From positions 1-22,875 of the forward strand of contig JACNFQ010000061.1 in the NCBI GenBank assembly GCA_014384545.1: a stretch of DNA of 22,875 nucleotides. Reading direction: 5' to 3'. Below are positions 1 to 7,307 of this stretch, piece by piece. Under the pieces are notes generated by a model. That model saw only the letters and a list, made by a program, of their open reading frames with translations. It had not been told where the DNA came from and did no database searches. Each line of letters opens with the position of its first letter. Positions within the stretch are counted from its first letter, which is position 1. This DNA is from a bacterium (GTDB lineage: Bacteria; UBP7; UBA6624). The translations under genes were made by a program, and so were the position numbers.

Positions 1-600
1 GACGCCAACCCTCTTGATGCCCCCGTCGTGGGAATCGTGGATAGGTTAGACCCCAACAAGGGTCATCCCACGCTGTTGGAAGCATGGCCCCGTGTCTTGG
101 AATCCCATCCCGATGCCCACCTCTTGGTCGTGGGTGGGTCCTACAAGGGATCGGGTGATTCTTATCCCAAGGAACTGGAGGCATTAGCTAGTGAACTGGG
201 ACTATCAGGCTCGGTTCATTTCACGGGAATGCGAGAAGATGTCGCTGACCACTATGCAGCTATGAGCGTGCTAGCCCACCCATCTCATTATGATCTTTTT
301 CCCTTCACGATTCTGGAAGCGATGGGTATGGGGTTACCCATTGTTGCGTCCCGTGTAGGAGGGATTCCTGACATGGTTAAGCACGAAAGGGATGGCCTTT
401 TGATTGAACCCAACAACCCCGAAGCTTGGGGGAACGCACTTTCTGGTCTTCTTGGGAATCCTGAACAAATCAACCGTATGGGAAAAGCAGCAAGAAAGCG
501 CGTAAAAGGAAAATGGACGGTAGAAAGGGCTACTTCATCTACTTTGCGGCTCTACAATGATTTCTTAGAAGGAAAATGGATAAAGGACTACGGACGATGA
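1..600 (+). CDS. Glycosyltransferase family 4, C-terminal part (5' cut by window)
   Basis: The frame is open from base 1, so the true start lies upstream; the GTG at 28 is an internal Val codon in the first strand of the donor-binding Rossmann domain (VVGIVDRLDPNKGH). What is visible is the second half of a GT-B retaining glycosyltransferase of the GT4 type. It includes the basic RLDPNKG segment, the FTGMREDV loop and a DLFPFTILEAMGMGLPIVAS block in which the usual EX7E motif keeps its second Glu and has Asp at the first position. Family members transfer sugars from nucleotide-activated donors in glycan or lipopolysaccharide assembly; donor and acceptor cannot be read here. The stop overlaps the next start as ATGA, and that neighbour is a WecD-like acyltransferase, which supports a role in surface polysaccharide synthesis. 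Confidence 0.9.
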   Translation, partial: DANPLDAPVVGIVDRLDPNKGHPTLLEAWPRVLESHPDAHLLVVGGSYKGSGDSYPKELEALASELGLSGSVHFTGMREDVADHYAAMSVLAHPSHYDLFPFTILEAMGMGLPIVASRVGGIPDMVKHERDGLLIEPNNPEAWGNALSGLLGNPEQINRMGKAARKRVKGKWTVERATSSTLRLYNDFLEGKWIKDYGR

Positions 601-1544
601 ATGATCTAGAGCGGCTTGAAGGTAGTTTGCCAGATAGAGCACGCCTCTTTCGACACGCGCCTTACAAGTTCATCAAGTTCTATCCTGCAAAGGCTCACCA
701 GGCTCATCTCGTCCACCAATGGAATGGCGCTCTCTCTTCTCCCGATCAAGCTCTTTTGGCGGGTCCCGCCTCTCTTGCCCACATTCGTATCTCTCCTTTC
801 GATTCAGAAGCGCTCGGTTTTCCCTGTGCAAGTATTCCAAGTTTCGCGTTGACGGGTGCCGACCAAGATGAAGCGAATCGCTTAGCTAAAGACGCTGTAT
901 CTTGGTCACTTGACCATGGTGTTAGATTTCTTCAAGTGCGAATTGATGCTCGCGATCACGGTGCCATTCAAGCATTAGAAGAGGCAGTGTTTAGGTATGG
1001 TGATGCTATTCTGCGATCCGTTTTTACCTTGGAAGGCATTGCTGAGGCTTCTAAGGGAATGCCCCAACCCGCTAGCGAGATACGCCTAGCGACACCACAA
1101 GACCTACCCACCGTTCTTGGCGTTGCCCAACGTATTTTTCGCCATTCCCGCTTCCATCGCGATCCTTCCTTCCCAGAGGGTGCAGCTTCTGCACTCCATC
1201 AATCTTGGGTATCAAACGCCGTATTGGGTCATCGTGGGTTCTGTTTCCTCTCAGAAGTAGAGGGGAAACTCGCAGGGTTCTTTACAGCATGGCTGGATGA
1301 AGAGATCAATCCTTTTGTAGAGAGGAAACTAGCTCGTCTGGAACTCTCTGCAGTCCTCCCCATTCGGCGTGCCCCTCGCATTTGGGAAGACATGGCACTC
1401 GCTGTTTATCACGAATGTGTCAAGAGGGGGGCGACCCTTGGAGAAGGGCGTCCCCAAGTCTACAACTACGCCATTATCCAAAAACAGATGTCTATTCTGC
1501 CCGAGTTCCTTCGTGCGGAGATTGCCCTACACCGTTGGAGCTAA
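597..1544 (+). CDS. WecD/RffC-like GNAT acyltransferase
   Basis: A 315-residue protein if the ATG at 597 (ATGA overlap with the previous stop) is used; an in-frame ATG at 576 would add seven residues. It has the two-lobe layout of dTDP-amino-sugar N-acyltransferases. The N-terminal lobe carries a DSEALGFP segment, and the C-terminal GNAT lobe begins at IRLATPQDLP, followed by RIFRHSRFHRDPSFP and then an NYAIIQKQMSILPEFL tail. WecD acetylates dTDP-fucosamine for enterobacterial common antigen; here only the family-level role, acyl-CoA dependent acylation of a nucleotide-linked amino sugar, is inferred. The adjacent glycosyltransferase fits this. The classic Q/RxxGxG/A acetyl-CoA loop is not obvious, so the exact substrate and even activity remain open. 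The gene overlaps the inferred dprA start by about ten bases. Confidence 0.72.
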   Translation: MNDLERLEGSLPDRARLFRHAPYKFIKFYPAKAHQAHLVHQWNGALSSPDQALLAGPASLAHIRISPFDSEALGFPCASIPSFALTGADQDEANRLAKDAVSWSLDHGVRFLQVRIDARDHGAIQALEEAVFRYGDAILRSVFTLEGIAEASKGMPQPASEIRLATPQDLPTVLGVAQRIFRHSRFHRDPSFPEGAASALHQSWVSNAVLGHRGFCFLSEVEGKLAGFFTAWLDEEINPFVERKLARLELSAVLPIRRAPRIWEDMALAVYHECVKRGATLGEGRPQVYNYAIIQKQMSILPEFLRAEIALHRWS

Positions 1545-2560
1545 CAGAGAGTAGAGCTCGCGACCTGACTGCTTGGAGTGTCTTGTGGGCTTCTAGGAGA
1601 GGTTGGAAAGCGTGGGAGTCGCTTGGTTCTGAAGCGTGGGAAAGAAGAAGAGAACTGGGGTGCAAACTTCCTCCTTTGGTGGGTCAACCCCTCTCATCTC
1701 TCACAGAAGTAGATGTAAGAAGAACATTAGATGAAGCCAATAAGTACTCAATTGTGGGGTCTAGGGTGGGAGATTCCAGATTCTCCTTTGAGGGATCTCC
1801 ACCTTTTATCTACCTAGAAGGGAATCCTCCCCCCAAAGAGGTAGTGGCGATTGTAGGGACCCGCCGTTGCGACCGGTGGGCTCGGTCTGCAACGCGCCAT
1901 CTTTCGGAAGGTTTGGCTCGTGCAGGGATTTCTACCATTAGTGGTTTGGCGAAGGGAGTAGATGGGTCCGCCCACGAAGGCTCGCTTGCCGGGAATGTCC
2001 CCACTTGGGCTGTCTTAGGCACTGCGATTGATCGCACTTACCCTGCGGGGCATAGGGAGTTGCGGCAACGGATTCTTGAGCAGGGGGGCGGTATTCTCTC
2101 CGAGTTTCCGCCTGGGGTGCCCACCCAACCTTCCCACTTTCCTCGACGGAACCGCATCGTTTCTGGACTTTCCAGTTTGGTCGTAGCGATTCAAGCGGGT
2201 CCAAAAAGTGGCACACTCCATACTATAAGGTGGGCTTTGGATCAAGGGGTGGAAGTCCAAGTCGTTCCTGGCCCCCTTGGGGATTCAGCGTGGGCTGGTT
2301 CTTCTCGAATGCTTGAAGAGGGAGCGACCCCCTGTTTGGGCGTCCATTCAGTCCTTGATTGGCTCGGTTATTCGCCTCGTTTCGTCCCTCCCTCAACCGA
2401 TCCCATTGCCACCCTATTGGAATCGGGTGCAATGACTGAAGATACGCTTGAGTCCCATTGGGAAAGCGATACCCCCTTTTTCGCTGCTCTCACCCAAGCA
2501 GAACTGGCGGGAGCGATTCGCCGTCGCCGCGATGGGAGATGGGAAACAACCACGACTTAG
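1535..2560 (+). CDS. dprA: DNA-processing protein DprA/Smf
   Basis: Residues about 104-235 show the DprA Rossmann-like core: VAIVGTRR, SGLAKGVDGSAHEGSL, TYPAGH, FPRRNRIVSGLS and SGTLHTIRWALDQG. The C-terminal 55 residues look like the winged-helix (DML1-like) tail. DprA binds incoming single-stranded DNA during natural transformation, protects it and loads RecA. There is no ATG upstream of the conserved N-terminus. I chose TTG 1535, which overlaps the previous stop and gives 341 residues beginning just before the helical segment ARDLTAWSVLWA. The frame is open further upstream only because it runs under the acetyltransferase gene. TTG 1583, with GGAG four bases before it, is an alternative but would remove family-like sequence. 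Identity is sure; the start is moderately sure. Confidence 0.9.
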   Translation: MELTESRARDLTAWSVLWASRRGWKAWESLGSEAWERRRELGCKLPPLVGQPLSSLTEVDVRRTLDEANKYSIVGSRVGDSRFSFEGSPPFIYLEGNPPPKEVVAIVGTRRCDRWARSATRHLSEGLARAGISTISGLAKGVDGSAHEGSLAGNVPTWAVLGTAIDRTYPAGHRELRQRILEQGGGILSEFPPGVPTQPSHFPRRNRIVSGLSSLVVAIQAGPKSGTLHTIRWALDQGVEVQVVPGPLGDSAWAGSSRMLEEGATPCLGVHSVLDWLGYSPRFVPPSTDPIATLLESGAMTEDTLESHWESDTPFFAALTQAELAGAIRRRRDGRWETTTT

Positions 2561-2586
2561 AGTGATCAAGGGATTAGGATTCTCTT

Positions 2587-4098
2587 TTGGAAAAAAAGAT
2601 CCATCGCAACGCCCTATTGTCTGTAACCGACAAGAGTCAATTAGCTTCACTTTCTCGGGGGCTAATAGCCCATGGATTTATACTTTGGGCGAGTGGTGGC
2701 ACCCGGGCTTTCTTGACCGAAAAAGGGATTGAAGTACGAGGAGTAGAAGATCTAACAGGATTCCCCTCCATCCTAGGTGGGCGTGTAAAGACCTTACACC
2801 CATTCGTATTAGGGGGGGTATTAGGAGACCCAGAGATTGAAGGTCATCCTCAAGACTTAGAGCAGCACAAGATACGATTATTTGATGTCGTCGTTGTCAA
2901 CTTCTATGACTTCTCTACTCGTTCAAGAAATGGCGAAGAAGAGGGCATAGAAGCGATTGATATTGGTGGTCCCACGATCGTTCGTGCTGCGGCAAAGAAC
3001 TTCCGTCGTGTCCTCGTACTGACCGACCCCACGGATTATCCTGAAGCATTGGATCATCTCGGTTCTGGGAGCACTCCTTTTCGGCGAAAGATGGCTCAGA
3101 AAGCGTTTTCTCTGACCACCAGTTACGACGCCTCAATTCTCTCTTGGATCGGTTCCCCTAAGGAAAAGGAAGAACCCTTTCCCTCTCTTCTCCCCCTAGC
3201 CAAGGAGCCCAAAGCGCTAAGATATGGTGAGAATCCTCATCAAAATGGGGCTGTTTACAGAATGGGGAATGGTGCGCTTGCTGATGGAACGCAACATCAA
3301 GGAAAACCTCTTTCGTACAACAATTATTTAGATATGGATGGTGCTTTGCGTGCACTTTCTGTCCTCCCTTCCGCTGGTGCTGTCGTCGTGAAACATGCCA
3401 ACCCAACGGGTATGGCAGTGGAAGACGACCCTGCCCTAGCGTTTACGAAGGCTTGGGGGGGAGACCCCCGCGCTGCATTTGGTTCGGTCGTTGCCCTTTC
3501 GAACCTGACCAAGGAGGCGGCTCTAGAGATTAGTAAGGTTTTTGTGGAGGTCGTCCTTTCCCTCCATTGTGATGATGATGCTCTTGATATTCTGTCCTCC
3601 AAGAAGAACTTGCGGGTTTTCTCCCTTCCTTCCCTCACCAAGCCTCCTTGGTCGATTCGCTCTGTGGGGGGGGTCGCTTTGTGGCAGGAGGCAGACCCAG
3701 GACCGACACACCCCGATGAATGGTCTTGGGAAGGGGATCCTCCCAATGAAGAGCTAATCTCTGACCTCGTCTTAGCAAATGGTGCCGCACTGGTCATGCG
3801 GTCCAACGCCATTTCGCTCGTCAAAGAGGGTGTCCTCGTTGGGGCTGGGGCAGGGTTGACCAGCCGAGTGGGGGCACTAGAAGTTGCTTTGAGAATAGCG
3901 GGCGAGCGCTCCAAGGGGGCTGTAATGGGTTCTGATGCTTTTTTCCCCTTTCGTGATGGGATTGATTTGGCGGCGGACCATGGCGTGATTGGAGTGGTCC
4001 AACCCGGAGGATCCATACGAGACGATGAAGTCTCCAAAGCCGCATCTGAACATGGACTTCCGATCGCCTTTACGGGGCGACGCCACTTCAATCACTAG
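2587..4098 (+). CDS. purH: Bifunctional AICAR formyltransferase/IMP cyclohydrolase PurH
   Basis: PurH catalyses the last two steps of IMP synthesis: formylation of AICAR with 10-formyl-THF, then cyclisation. Residues 1 to about 190 form the MGS-like cyclohydrolase domain (ALLSVTDK, SGGT, VKTLHP, NFYDF, IDIGGPTIVRAAAKN). The transformylase follows with RYGENPHQ, the KH pair at 269-270 in VVVKHANPTG, FGSVVALS, MRSNAI and the C-terminal DAFFPFRDG, QPGGSIRDDEV and FTGRRHF blocks. The 503-residue length is slightly short of the usual 510-530. The start is TTG 2587, placed by homology and by TAGGA eight to nine bases upstream. Several normally invariant motif positions are changed (NPTG for NPCG, Leu for Gln in the GAGQ loop), yet the proposed catalytic Lys/His, Asn and Arg remain. 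It lies 26 bases after dprA. Confidence 0.96.
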   Translation: MEKKIHRNALLSVTDKSQLASLSRGLIAHGFILWASGGTRAFLTEKGIEVRGVEDLTGFPSILGGRVKTLHPFVLGGVLGDPEIEGHPQDLEQHKIRLFDVVVVNFYDFSTRSRNGEEEGIEAIDIGGPTIVRAAAKNFRRVLVLTDPTDYPEALDHLGSGSTPFRRKMAQKAFSLTTSYDASILSWIGSPKEKEEPFPSLLPLAKEPKALRYGENPHQNGAVYRMGNGALADGTQHQGKPLSYNNYLDMDGALRALSVLPSAGAVVVKHANPTGMAVEDDPALAFTKAWGGDPRAAFGSVVALSNLTKEAALEISKVFVEVVLSLHCDDDALDILSSKKNLRVFSLPSLTKPPWSIRSVGGVALWQEADPGPTHPDEWSWEGDPPNEELISDLVLANGAALVMRSNAISLVKEGVLVGAGAGLTSRVGALEVALRIAGERSKGAVMGSDAFFPFRDGIDLAADHGVIGVVQPGGSIRDDEVSKAASEHGLPIAFTGRRHFNH

Positions 4099-4112
4099 TT
4101 AGAATCTCACTG

Positions 4113-4628
4113 ATGAAACTTTCGGGAAAAGCATTCGTTTTTGGTGACAACATTGACACCGATATGATTATTCCTGCGCGGTATTGTTCTAGCTACAATA
4201 TGGAAGACCTTGCACCCCACTCTATGGAAGGACACCCTGAGTGGAAAGACGGCTCCTTCAATTCTATGGTTGCGGAGGGCGACTTCGTGGTTGCTGGAGA
4301 GAATTTTGGATGTGGCTCGTCTCGAGAAGCCGCTCCCATCGCCTTGCGAGGGGCGGGCATTGGGCTTATCATTGCCCGTTCGTTTGCCCGAATCTTTTAC
4401 CGAAATGCCATCAATATTGGTCTACCGATTCTGATTGCTTCAGAGATTGTCAAGAGTTCTTCAGAAGGAGATGTACTTGAAGCGAATCTCTCTTCGGGTA
4501 TCATTCAGAATCTGACTCAGAATGTAGAAGAGGCAGCCGAGCCTTTCCCTCCGTTTATCCAAGGTATCATTGAAGCGGGTGGACTATTACCTTGGATTGC
4601 TGTTCAGAAGAAATCCGGTCAACTATGA
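4113..4628 (+). CDS. leuD: 3-isopropylmalate dehydratase small subunit LeuD
   Basis: LeuD is the swivelling-domain subunit that pairs with the iron-sulfur subunit LeuC to isomerise 2- to 3-isopropylmalate in leucine synthesis. The diagnostic segments are GDNIDTDMIIPARYC (residues 11-25), ENFGCGSSREAAPIAL (63-78) and ARSFARIFYRNAINIGLP. At 171 residues it is the short, archaeal/delta-type LeuD rather than the roughly 200-residue enterobacterial form. Such short forms can also serve homoaconitase or citraconate hydratase, but the overlapping downstream LeuA-type synthase favours the leucine branch. ATG 4113 lies 14 bases after purH. The stop overlaps the next start as ATGA. No leuC or leuB is present in the window. 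Confidence 0.93.
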   Translation: MKLSGKAFVFGDNIDTDMIIPARYCSSYNMEDLAPHSMEGHPEWKDGSFNSMVAEGDFVVAGENFGCGSSREAAPIALRGAGIGLIIARSFARIFYRNAINIGLPILIASEIVKSSSEGDVLEANLSSGIIQNLTQNVEEAAEPFPPFIQGIIEAGGLLPWIAVQKKSGQL

Positions 4629-5833
4629 CCGATTCGTTGATTCACGATTGGAATCTGATTGACTCAACACCCCCACCCACCCCACCCCAATTGGATGATG
4701 AGACACTTCGGGATGGACTCCAAAGCCCCTCAGTAAAGACTCCTTCTTTAGAAGCGATGGTTGAGATTCTTCATCTCATGTCCAAACTGGGGATTGAATC
4801 AGCGAATATCGGTTTACCGGGGGCAGGACCCCATGTGGAAGCATCTGCCCTTCGCCTCGCTCAAGAAATCGTCTCCGAAGACTTAGGTATCTTTCCCAAC
4901 TGTGCCGCTAGAACCCTCCAAGTCGATATTGAACCGATTGTCAGAATCCAGCAGGCGACTGGTCTCAGGATGGAGGCGAGTACTTTTATTGGGTCATCCC
5001 CGATCCGACAATATGCCGAGGGTTGGACGATAGAACAGATGATTCAATCGACCCAAACAGCTGTCTCTTTTGCCGTGGAAAACGGCTTAGAAGTGATGAT
5101 GGTTACCGAGGATACAACCCGAGCCCATCCCGATACCTTGAAGGCTCTCTATGGCACGGCGATTGCTTGCGGGGCAAAACGCATCTGTGTTTGCGATACT
5201 GTAGGACATGCAACTCCTGATGGTGTGCGCAGTTTGGTCGGTTTTGTTCGGGCCTTTGCAGACGAAGAGGGTGATGATATTCAGGTGGATTGGCATGGCC
5301 ATCGAGACCGAGGACTGGACTTGGTGAACACTCTGGTCGCAGTCGAGTCAGGAGCAAACCGTATCCATGGCACCGCATTGGGTATTGGCGAGCGTGTGGG
5401 GAATACCCCCATGGACCAAATCTTGGTCAACCTGAAACTCTTGGGTTGGATCAAGCGAGACCTCTCTTTTCTTTCAGATTATGTCCATAAGGTGAGCAAG
5501 GCGACGGGGGTTCCCATCCCAAAGGGTTATCCCGTGATTGGTGAAGACGCATTCAGAACAGGGACAGGTGTCCACGCTGCTGCTGTCATCAAGGCGATGG
5601 ACAAGGGGGACCACTGGTTGGCTGACCGTGTTTATTCGGGAGTGCCCGCAGGAGATTTTGGGCTTAGGCAGAAGATTGAAGTGGGACCGATGAGCGGAAA
5701 ATCGAATGTCGTTTTTTGGTTGGAAGAGCACGGCTATGAAGCGAGCGAAGAGAGAGTTAATCGTCTCTTTGAGGCTGCTAAGGTCTCTCGTGAAATATGT
5801 GACGAAGATCTCCTCCACAACTTGGCTCAATGA
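4625..5833 (+). CDS. DRE-TIM acyltransferase, 2-isopropylmalate synthase-like, lacking the regulatory domain
   Basis: A 402-residue member of the isopropylmalate/homocitrate/citramalate synthase family. It shows the DRE-type signature DDETLRDGLQ (residues 24-33), the metal-binding HGHRDRG at 224-230 (both His kept, the usual HxHND reading HGHRD) and GTALGIGERVGNTPMDQ (249-265), the GxGxxxGN-type family motif. These enzymes condense acetyl-CoA with a 2-oxo acid through a metal-bound TIM barrel. Beyond the barrel about 100 residues form the connecting subdomains; there is no room for the LeuA allosteric dimer domain of about 120 residues, so leucine feedback may be absent or different. Position after leuD with an ATGA overlap makes 2-isopropylmalate synthase the best guess; citramalate or homocitrate synthase is possible. 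ATG 4625 is preferred to an upstream in-frame start inside leuD. Confidence 0.8.
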   Translation: MTDSLIHDWNLIDSTPPPTPPQLDDETLRDGLQSPSVKTPSLEAMVEILHLMSKLGIESANIGLPGAGPHVEASALRLAQEIVSEDLGIFPNCAARTLQVDIEPIVRIQQATGLRMEASTFIGSSPIRQYAEGWTIEQMIQSTQTAVSFAVENGLEVMMVTEDTTRAHPDTLKALYGTAIACGAKRICVCDTVGHATPDGVRSLVGFVRAFADEEGDDIQVDWHGHRDRGLDLVNTLVAVESGANRIHGTALGIGERVGNTPMDQILVNLKLLGWIKRDLSFLSDYVHKVSKATGVPIPKGYPVIGEDAFRTGTGVHAAAVIKAMDKGDHWLADRVYSGVPAGDFGLRQKIEVGPMSGKSNVVFWLEEHGYEASEERVNRLFEAAKVSREICDEDLLHNLAQ

Positions 5834-6600
5834 TTCTCTTCCCCTTTCTCTCTTTTCTCGTTCTTGAATTCCCTTTCTACCCTTCCTCCTCCTTGAACTA
5901 CAAACCTGTTGGATTGGAAGAGCCTTCGGGTATCGCATGGCATCCTCAAAGGGGGACACTCTTTGTGGTGGGAGACGAAGGGCATTTCGCTGAGATTGAT
6001 GAAGAAGGCAAATTAGTCGGTGAGGTTCTTCGTCTAGAGGGCGGATCTTGTGAAAGAGACTTGGAGGGGATTGCGGTAGACCCACGAAATGGGAATCTCC
6101 TCTTACTAAGGGAACCCTCATGGGAGATTCTTTCGCTCGTTCCTGGCTCAGCCAAACCTCAGAGAATCTGGCGTGTTCCCGATGCCCCTCCCCCTTGTAG
6201 TGACGCGCTGTGGGGGCTGGAGGGCATTACCGTTAAAGGGATGGACCCAAGTCGTGAAGGGTGGCTCGTTGTTTTGGTCGCAAAACAACGGATACCTGCA
6301 CTCTTTATTGAGCTCTCTCTCCCCCCCACAGAGAGCTTGGAGTCCCCCCAGCTAATCTCTAGGAAGAACGCCCCCATTTCTTCGGTTTCGGAGATTCTCT
6401 GGGAACAGAGCACTGAGACTTTATGGGTCTTGGAGGGGTTTAGAGGGCGTCTTCATCAAGTGACAGAGGGAATGAATGCAGGAGTTCGGCTGCTCCCATT
6501 CCCCTTAGCCGAGGGTATGGCGTTTACACCCTCGGGAGATCTTTGGATAGCCGATGATTTTGGAGGGGTTTTTCGCCTAGCGTGGCGTCCAGCCACCTAG
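5830..6600 (+). CDS. SdiA-regulated/esterase-like-phytase type beta-propeller protein
   Basis: A 256-residue protein starting at ATG 5830 in an ATGA overlap with the preceding synthase gene. The first 15 or so residues are hydrophobic and aromatic (MILFPFLSFLVLEF), which could be a short, poor signal peptide or anchor. The body shows propeller blades of the SdiA-regulated (YjiK) type: EPSGIAWHP, LFVVGDEGHFAEID, DLEGIAVDPRNGNLLLLREP, GLEGITV and a closing AEGMAFTPSGDLWIADDFGG. Repeats of the form LEGI or GMAF plus LW/LL and an acidic residue suggest about five to six short blades. The molecular function of this family is not established; some relatives are linked to esterase or phytase-like folds. 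The stop codon shares CTAG with the convergent gene. Confidence 0.65.
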   Translation: MILFPFLSFLVLEFPFYPSSSLNYKPVGLEEPSGIAWHPQRGTLFVVGDEGHFAEIDEEGKLVGEVLRLEGGSCERDLEGIAVDPRNGNLLLLREPSWEILSLVPGSAKPQRIWRVPDAPPPCSDALWGLEGITVKGMDPSREGWLVVLVAKQRIPALFIELSLPPTESLESPQLISRKNAPISSVSEILWEQSTETLWVLEGFRGRLHQVTEGMNAGVRLLPFPLAEGMAFTPSGDLWIADDFGGVFRLAWRPAT

Positions 6601-7307
6601 CGGGCAGGTGTGGGATGGGGCACGAGGTTTTCCCAAAACGGAATCCACGAGGTGGAACCATCCAATTTCACTTCAAACCCTTCAATTGCTCCCCAATCTA
6701 GTTTAGGAAACAAGAGGAGAATGCGCCGGTCTTGTCCTGGACGAATCCCATAGTTCCACTGATACCTAGCAAGATTATTGACAATCAATAAATCAGTTCC
6801 CTCCAACGGTTTCATCGTGGAACCATCCCTGAAATGGAGGAGCACATCGAAGTCATTAGGTGGTATTGGCTTGTCGGTGCTATTCTGAATGTTCAGAATC
6901 CAAGTCAGATAGGTCCCACCAATCAACTTGTCTTGGGGTCGTGTCATCAACGAAACTTCTGCTTCCATTCGTCCATCACCTGAGAATCCCCAATAGGGCA
7001 AAGCCCAGTTGGGCGTCTCTCCATACTCCCTTCGTAAATCAGCAATCCTCAAAGGAGCATCTCCGTCTCCATACCGGAAAAACAACCACGAATCTGTATA
7101 AAGCAAGAAAGAGAGGTCTCCCTCTGCAGAAACGAAATCTCCCTCTTCCAAATGGCTTTCCAGTCGACCAGCCCACTTCGTTCGTAATTCACGCCACATC
7201 CCAATCTCGGATCGACTCTTTACAGAAAGCACTTGAGTCCCTAATACAGCGAGCACAACGAGAAGTACTGAATATCGACCTCTCTCTGAACGGAAAAAGA
7301 GCGTCAT
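6597..7307 (-). CDS. Hypothetical protein with N-terminal membrane anchor and Ig-like domain
   Basis: I do not recognise a family with confidence. The 236-residue product has a basic start (MTLFFRSERGR) followed by one hydrophobic segment at about residues 12-29 and no cleavage site I would trust, so it is probably anchored with the rest outside. Residues about 115-225 look like an Ig-like beta domain: a strand-rich GGTYLTWILNIQNSTDKPI segment, the kind of extracellular fold seen in DUF4352-type proteins, then NDFDVLLHFRDG and RRILLLFPKLDW. It is the last gene of the rplT-gatA-gatB run, overlapping gatB by ATGA, and it ends tail-to-tail with the propeller gene on the plus strand. Translational coupling to gatB probably reflects genome compaction rather than shared function. 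Confidence 0.6.
   Translation of the reverse strand: MTLFFRSERGRYSVLLVVLAVLGTQVLSVKSRSEIGMWRELRTKWAGRLESHLEEGDFVSAEGDLSFLLYTDSWLFFRYGDGDAPLRIADLRREYGETPNWALPYWGFSGDGRMEAEVSLMTRPQDKLIGGTYLTWILNIQNSTDKPIPPNDFDVLLHFRDGSTMKPLEGTDLLIVNNLARYQWNYGIRPGQDRRILLLFPKLDWGAIEGFEVKLDGSTSWIPFWENLVPHPTPAR

Noticed and set aside
3324-4091. 255-codon open frame antisense to purH
   Set aside because: It is a shadow of purH created by codon bias; its Ser/Pro/Arg-rich translation has no domain.
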